Assembly (NCBI RefSeq): GCF_000615805.1
Contig: NZ_BAMJ01000012.1
Span: forward strand, 1 to 57,332
From: Latilactobacillus fuchuensis DSM 14340 = JCM 11249
GTDB lineage: Bacteria; Bacillota; Bacilli; Lactobacillales; Lactobacillaceae
Direction: 5' to 3'
DNA: 57,332 nt
Below, piece after piece: positions 53,696-57,332 of the stretch; within the stretch, counting starts at the first letter, position 1; each line of letters opens with the position of its first letter. The position numbers and the translations under genes are program-made. Under the pieces are notes generated by a model. The model had not been told where the DNA came from. It saw only the letters and a list, made by a program, of their open reading frames with translations, and searched no databases.

Positions 53696-53710
53696 TAATA
53701 ATCATTATTA
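53696..53710 (-). promoter_or_regulatory. Fur/PerR-type 7-1-7 box before the DyP gene
   Basis: Minus strand TAATAATGATTATTA: perfect 7-1-7 inverted repeat, 13 of 15 positions matching the PerR box TTATAATNATTATAA. It lies about 33 nt upstream of the start codon, near the probable -10. Confidence 0.55.
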
Positions 53711-53792
53711 TCTAAGACACTGCAAGCATAGCAGAAAAGCGTCTTTGTTACCAGTCAAAACGGCTGAAATCAGTCGTTAAAATGCTTTTTAG

Positions 53793-53821
53793 TTTACCGC
53801 TTACATTGATGCTCGTATAAT
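53793..53821 (+). promoter_or_regulatory. Pyruvate oxidase promoter
   Basis: TTTACC at 53793-53798, 17-base spacer, consensus TATAAT at 53816-53821. Confidence 0.7.
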
Positions 53822-53858
53822 AGACATGAACGTTGAATTTTAATTGGAGGCTTTCTAA

Positions 53859-55600
53859 TTGGTAGAAAAAATAAATGCATCAGATGCAATGTTAAAAGTC
53901 ATGGAGGCGTGGGGGATCGACCACATTTTCGGCTTGCCTGGTGGCTCTTTTGATTCGACGATGAATGCGTTACACAATCGCCAAAAAACAATGCGTTATA
54001 TTCAAGTTCGGCACGAAGAAGTTGGGACACTTGCCGCTGCCGGTGAAGCGAAGGTGACGGGTAAAATTGCCGCCGCGTTTGGTTCAGCTGGGCCCGGTGC
54101 CGTTCATTTATTAAATGGATTATACGATGCTAAATACGATAACGTTCCGATGTTGGCTTTAGTTGGTCAAGTAGCGACGAATATGATGAACACGGATTAT
54201 TTCCAAGAGATGAATGAAAATCCAATGTTTGCGGATGTCGCGGTCTACAATCGGACGGTCATGACTGCGGCGCAAATGCCGGCGGTCGTCGATCAAGCAA
54301 TCCAACAGGCCTATAAACACAATGGTGTCGCGGTCGTCACGATTCCAACTGATTTAGGTTGGCAAGCAATCGACGATAATTTCGAACCAACGGCCAATCT
54401 ATTCCAACAAGGCCATTATCCGTTACCACGGACGACTGATATTACTGATGCTTTGAAATTGATTAAAGCGGCCAAACACCCGATTATTTATTTTGGCCAA
54501 GGTGCCAAAGCCGCGGGTCAACAAATCGGGGCTTTATCAGAAAAATTAAAAATGCCAATGATGTCTTCAGCGTTGGCGAAAGGCATTATCGCTGACCAAA
54601 ACCCAGCTTACATGGTTTCGGCTGGCCGGGTCGCGACCAAACCGGGGGTCGATTTAGCGAAAGCTGCCGATTTAATCCTTTTTGTTGGCAGTAATTATGA
54701 ATTTGGCGCGTATTTCTTCAAACCGGACGCTAAATTTATTCAAATTGATATTGATGCCACTAAAATTGGTCACCGCCACCATGTCGATGTCGGTATTTTG
54801 GCGGACGCTAAAACAGCCTTACAAGCCTTACTAGATGCGAGTCAAGCAGTGGAAACGCCAACTGATTTCTACCAAGCCGCCATGCTAATAAAGCCAACTG
54901 GGAAGATTGGAAAGCTGGTTTTACTGAGAGTGATCAAGTTCCAATGCGGGTCGAACCCGTCTTCAAAGCGATTAATGAAATGGCGAATGACGATGCCATT
55001 TTTAACTTAGATGTCGGCAATGTTTCAATCGACGGCGTGCGGTTCTTAGACATGCATCCGGGCCAAAAGATGACCTTATCGGCTTGGTACGCCACAATGG
55101 GTTGTGCGGTACCAGCCGCTATCGGCACCCAAACCGCTTTTCCTGATCGTCAAGTTTGGTCAATCAGTGGTGATGGTGGCTTCACGATGGTCATGCAAGA
55201 TATCATTACGCAAGCCAAATATCAGATGCCAATCATCAACGTCGTGTTAAGCAACGATTCATTCGGATTTATTGAAGCAGAACAAGATGATAAAGGCCAA
55301 CCCCATTCAGGCGTGGCCATCCAAGGTGCGGATTACGGTGCGGTCGCAACCGCACTCGGAGCACAAGGTTTCACGGTGCATAATTTAACCGAATTAAAAA
55401 CCGCCTTTGCAGCCGCTAAAATCGCTAAGGGGCCGGTTGTAATCGATGTGAAGATTGCTAACGAACGACCATTACCAGTTGAGCAATTGGTGATTGATCC
55501 TGAAACGCAAGACCCACAAGCCGTTGAAGCGTTTATTAAAAAGTATCACGCTCAAGGGTTAATCCCATTTAGAGCAATATTGGAACAATACGAGGCATAA
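53859..55600 (+). pseudogene. pox: Pyruvate oxidase (TPP enzyme), single frameshift
   Basis: Two frames make a 580-residue TPP-dependent oxidase. The first (TTG 53859, eight bases after GGAGG) covers the pyrimidine-binding domain with HIFGLPGGSFDSTMNAL and the catalytic Glu in RHEEVGTLAAAGEAK, plus the FAD-type central domain. It shifts at 54884, where GG became G; restoring it gives AMANKANWEDWKAGFTESDQVPM. The second frame has the TPP motif SGDGGFTMVMQD...VVLSNDSFGFIE. Makes acetyl-phosphate, CO2 and hydrogen peroxide from pyruvate, phosphate and O2. Likely an assembly indel. Confidence 0.9.
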
Positions 55601-55626
55601 AATTAGCGTTGTGGTTAGTGCGTCTT

Positions 55627-55662
55627 ATAAAATAGTGAATACGAATTAGTATTCGCTGTTTT
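55627..55662 (+). terminator. Terminator of the pyruvate oxidase gene
   Basis: ATAAAATAGTGAATAC pairs with GTATTCGCTGTTTTAT (mismatches tolerated) around GAATTA, about 27 nt after the stop. Confidence 0.65.
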
Positions 55663-55774
55663 ATTGTCGGCTATTAAATCATTAAGATTTTATAAATCAG
55701 ACTATCGACGGACAACAACGCGCGTGTTAATGTGCTAAATTATAAATAAAGTGATAGTAGAAAGGGTGACGGGG

Positions 55775-56368
55775 ATGAGTGCGGTAATCTCAAGACGGTT
55801 GATTAGTATGACATCGATCATGGCATTAATCGGCAGCATTGCGCTAGCAGTTTATTGGTCACGATTAGGATTATTCAGTAACACAACGGCCTTACAGCAT
55901 TACCTGGGGCAGTCGGTGATGGTTGGACCGATTATTTTTATCACGATTCAAATCATTCAAGTCGTCATCCCGGTCATTCCGGGCGGGATTAGTACCGCAG
56001 CCGGCGTGCTCGTCTTCGGGCCCGTCTGGGGTTTCGTTTATAACTACGTCGGGATTGCGATTGGTTCTATTTTTAACTTCTTGCTGGCGCGCCAATTCGG
56101 CAAACCTTTTATCCTCCACGTGATTAGTGAAAAAACCTATGATAAATATATCGGCACGATTACTGAAAAGAAAAATTTCACCCGCTTCTTCGCACTCGCT
56201 ATCTTCCTACCGGTCGCACCGGACGATGTGTTATGTTTGATGGCCGGTTTAACCGAAATGTCATTGAAGAAATTTACCTGGATTATCATCTTGTGCAAAC
56301 CAGCATCGATTATCGCGTACAGTTTCGCACTCGTTTACGGTGGCCAATTCTTAATGGGCCTCTTCTAA
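55775..56368 (+). CDS. TVP38/TMEM64 (DedA-like) family membrane protein
   Basis: 197 residues from ATG 55775 behind AAAGGGTG; the frame opens earlier at GTG 55751. Several membrane helices. Family motif VIPVIPGGISTAAGVLVFGPVWGFVYNYVG, then GSIFNFLLARQFGKPF and RFFALAIFLPVAPDDVLCLMAGL. VTT-domain proteins scramble or transport lipids (undecaprenyl phosphate, PE) in characterised cases. Monocistronic; followed by a family-2 structured repeat. Confidence 0.9.
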   Translation: MSAVISRRLISMTSIMALIGSIALAVYWSRLGLFSNTTALQHYLGQSVMVGPIIFITIQIIQVVIPVIPGGISTAAGVLVFGPVWGFVYNYVGIAIGSIFNFLLARQFGKPFILHVISEKTYDKYIGTITEKKNFTRFFALAIFLPVAPDDVLCLMAGLTEMSLKKFTWIIILCKPASIIAYSFALVYGGQFLMGLF

Positions 56369-56403
56369 AATTAAAGCAAACAAAAGGTTAGTCCGAAAAA
56401 TAA

Positions 56404-56572
56404 ACTGTGACAGCACTCGGTTATCAATCGAGTATCAAATCAAAATAACTGATTATCCCGAACTGAGGATAATCAGTTATTTTGATTTGAACGGAAATTG
56501 ATGATTTCTGGCGCGCGTCAAAAAAAGTTTGTTTAATATTGGACTATTAAGACTTATACCACAGTCTTTTTT
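56404..56572 (+). repeat. Structured 3' UTR repeat, family 2, copy 2 (with terminator)
   Basis: Second copy of the element at 9965. Outer arms ACTGTG (56404) and CACAGT (56560-56565) pair, with an A-T pair where copy 1 has G-C; T6 follows. Inner hairpin is perfect over 20 bp (arm ATCAAAATAACTGATTATCC), loop CGAACTG, with arms unlike copy 1. Also right after a stop codon on the same strand. Confidence 0.75.
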
Positions 56573-56754
56573 GGTATTCACTTAATCACGAAATGACAAT
56601 ATCTATAGTATAATTGAAGAATAGAATTGGTGAGTAAAAGAGAGAATTGATGAGCTAAGTGAGAACTGATGAGTAAGAAATAATTGGAAGATAAGCGAGT
56701 AGAATAATTAATAATGAATCGAAAGTTATTTTAGAATTCAAGAAAAATTTTGTT
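56573..56754. other. Gene-free stretch with three imperfect 19-bp tandem repeats
   Basis: Three GAATTGRTGAGYTAAG-like repeats (AGAATTGGTGAGTAAAAG, AGAATTGATGAGCTAAGTG, AGAACTGATGAGTAAGAA) at about 56622-56679. A TATAAT-like sequence precedes them near 56610. No ORF with a ribosome site. Confidence 0.4.
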
Positions 56755-56837
56755 CCAAAAACGTAATTGAATATGTAGCCGTTACTGCAAAACGCCGGAC
56801 TCTGTCAATCAAATATTGACTCTAGGAGGTGAGCGTC

Positions 56838-56900
56838 TTGCGAAAAAACAAAAGGAGAATCGTTCATGAGTCTGTTTTTACAGATTCTTGCTGCGGTTAA
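56838..56900 (+). CDS. Leader ORF upstream of toxin-like peptide 1
   Basis: TTG 56838 right behind AGGAGGTGAGCG encodes 20 residues (MRKNKRRIVHESVFTDSCCG) that overlap the toxin ORF in another frame. In copy 2 a one-base-shorter A-run puts this start in frame with the toxin. It may be a translational coupling leader, or an artefact of a run-length error. Confidence 0.35.
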   Translation: MRKNKRRIVHESVFTDSCCG

Positions 56901-56964
56901 GCTAATCTTGGCCATCTGGAAACAGATCCAAGATTTAATTGATCGCAATAAAAAAAGCCGCTAA
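56866..56964 (+). CDS. Small hydrophobic toxin-like peptide, copy 1
   Basis: 32 residues, ATG 56866 behind AAAAGGAG: MSLFLQILAAVKLILAIWKQ then a charged tail IQDLIDRNKKSR. One membrane helix plus a basic C-terminus is the design of type I toxins. The 5' leader has a GTCAAT/ATTGAC hairpin before the first ribosome site and an antisense RNA candidate covers the 3' end. No exact family recognised. Confidence 0.65.
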   Translation: MSLFLQILAAVKLILAIWKQIQDLIDRNKKSR

Positions 56965-57047
56965 TTAGCGGCTGATCCACTTTTGCAATGCGACTACGTG
57001 AGGCGAGGTGCTAACGACACCTTGCCTCTTTTGCATGGTTTTAGTAT
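56950..57047 (-). ncRNA. Candidate antisense antitoxin RNA, copy 1
   Basis: Minus-strand extended -10 TGTTATACT (TATACT at 57058-57053) would start a transcript of about 98 nt. It contains GAGGCAAGGTG...CACCTCGCCTC and ends at AGCCGCTAATTAGCGGCT with T7 (56973-56950), overlapping the last codons of the toxin ORF. The GAGGC hairpin plus TTTT (57000-57032) would end the toxin mRNA on the plus strand, as in fst/par-type convergent pairs. Confidence 0.5.
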
Positions 57048-57190
57048 AACATGTTTATCTACGATTACTAAACAAAATAAATTTCAAACTATGAAGAAAA
57101 TTCTGACCCAAAAACGTAATTGAATATGTAGCCGTTACTGCAAAACGCCGGACTCTGTCAATCAAATATTGACTCTAGGAGGTGAGCGTC

Positions 57191-57316
57191 TTGCGAAAAA
57201 CAAAAGGAGAATCGTTCATGAGTCTGTTTTTACAGATTCTTGCTGCGATTAAGCTAATCTTGGTCATCTGGAAACAGATCCAAGATTTAATTGATCGCAA
57301 TAAAAATAACCGCTAG
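57191..57316 (+). CDS. Small hydrophobic toxin-like peptide, copy 2
   Basis: From TTG 57191 behind AGGAGG the frame gives 41 residues, MRKTKGESF joined to MSLFLQILAAIKLILVIWKQ and IQDLIDRNKNNR. The internal ATG 57218 with AAAAGGAG gives the 32-residue form matching copy 1 (A11I-type changes, tail KNNR instead of KKSR). A hairpin CCGCTAGTTAGCGG follows. The downstream antisense part lies outside the window. Confidence 0.6.
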   Translation: MRKTKGESFMSLFLQILAAIKLILVIWKQIQDLIDRNKNNR

Positions 57317-57332
57317 TTAGCGGTTAATCAAC

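Larger units (their letters stand above)
56755..57316 (+). repeat. Tandem duplication of a toxin-like module (353-bp phase)
   Basis: Copy 1 from 56755 and copy 2 from 57108 share about 200 bases nearly identically, from CCAAAAACGTAATTG through the small ORF. Differences: one A fewer in copy 2 before the ORF, and a few codons in the ORF. The window ends shortly after copy 2. Confidence 0.85.

Noticed and set aside
56866-57316. Fst-family toxin assignment for the small peptides
   Set aside because: The layout (convergent antisense RNA) is similar, but the residues do not carry a recognisable Fst core, so I left the family open.
1-57332. tRNA, rRNA, insertion sequences, prophage
   Set aside because: No cloverleaf-like sequence, ribosomal segment, transposase or phage structural gene was seen on either strand.

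Overview
The window looks like chromosome of a low-to-mid GC lactic acid bacterium of the Lactobacillaceae. Signs of this are class II bacteriocin machinery, an LPxTG cell-wall protein, a pyruvate oxidase, XpaC/TelA, frequent TTG/GTG starts behind strong GGAGG sites, and a Lactobacillus-type pdu operon. A Latilactobacillus-like host is my guess from the sakacin-like regulatory genes; it is not proven. I see no rRNA, tRNA, IS element, CRISPR array or phage gene.

Layout. 1-4.9 kb is an AT-rich bacteriocin remnant: a truncated peptidase-ABC exporter, a decayed accessory-factor gene, a small double-glycine peptide, and a histidine kinase/response regulator pair of the SppK/SppR type. 5.0-10.1 kb holds a PadR/DUF1048 pair, a small membrane protein and a four-gene telA-xpaC envelope operon. 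10.1-16.3 kb is an alpha-mannoside locus (GH125, GH38, PTS EIIC, divergent GntR). 16.3-24 kb is mostly housekeeping: a PEBP-family protein, recQ, an aquaporin, ogt and a MacB-like ABC exporter. 24.2-42.2 kb is a complete 1,2-propanediol/glycerol microcompartment locus: pocR, a second pduU, an FMN reductase, then pduABCDEGHKJLMNO-pduO2-PQWU, a cobalamin riboswitch, pduV, an IMPase-family phosphatase and pduF. 42.3-48.8 kb is a five-gene operon that I read as a vitamin B12 capture and import system: a wall-anchored alpha/alpha-repeat protein, a DUF4430 secreted protein, and a complete ECF transporter with a CbrT-like S component. 49-56.4 kb carries two zinc-type oxidoreductases, a DUF975 protein, a DyP peroxidase, pyruvate oxidase and a TVP38-type membrane protein. 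56.6-57.3 kb has two tandem copies of a small hydrophobic toxin-like gene; copy 1 has a convergent antisense RNA.

How it fits together. The diol dehydratase needs adenosylcobalamin, and no cobalamin biosynthesis gene is visible here. The B12-binding and ECF import operon beside the pdu genes, with a riboswitch between the blocks, suggests a scavenging lifestyle. The split alpha and DUF4430 proteins resemble the two domains of mammalian intrinsic factor/transcobalamin; this is the candidate new system.

A second unexplained signal is a set of structured repeats placed between stop codons and terminators. One family has about 120-nt units (3 units at 20.7 kb, 2 at 48.8 kb, 5 at 52.1 kb). The other has about 170-nt units (10.0 and 56.4 kb). 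Flanks are conserved and helices change with compensating substitutions. In the first family, G-U pairs are favoured in the sense of the upstream mRNA.

Caution: five genes (histidine kinase, GH38, pduL, DUF975, pyruvate oxidase) are each broken by one missing base in a mononucleotide run. The uniform pattern suggests sequencing or assembly error rather than five real pseudogenes.
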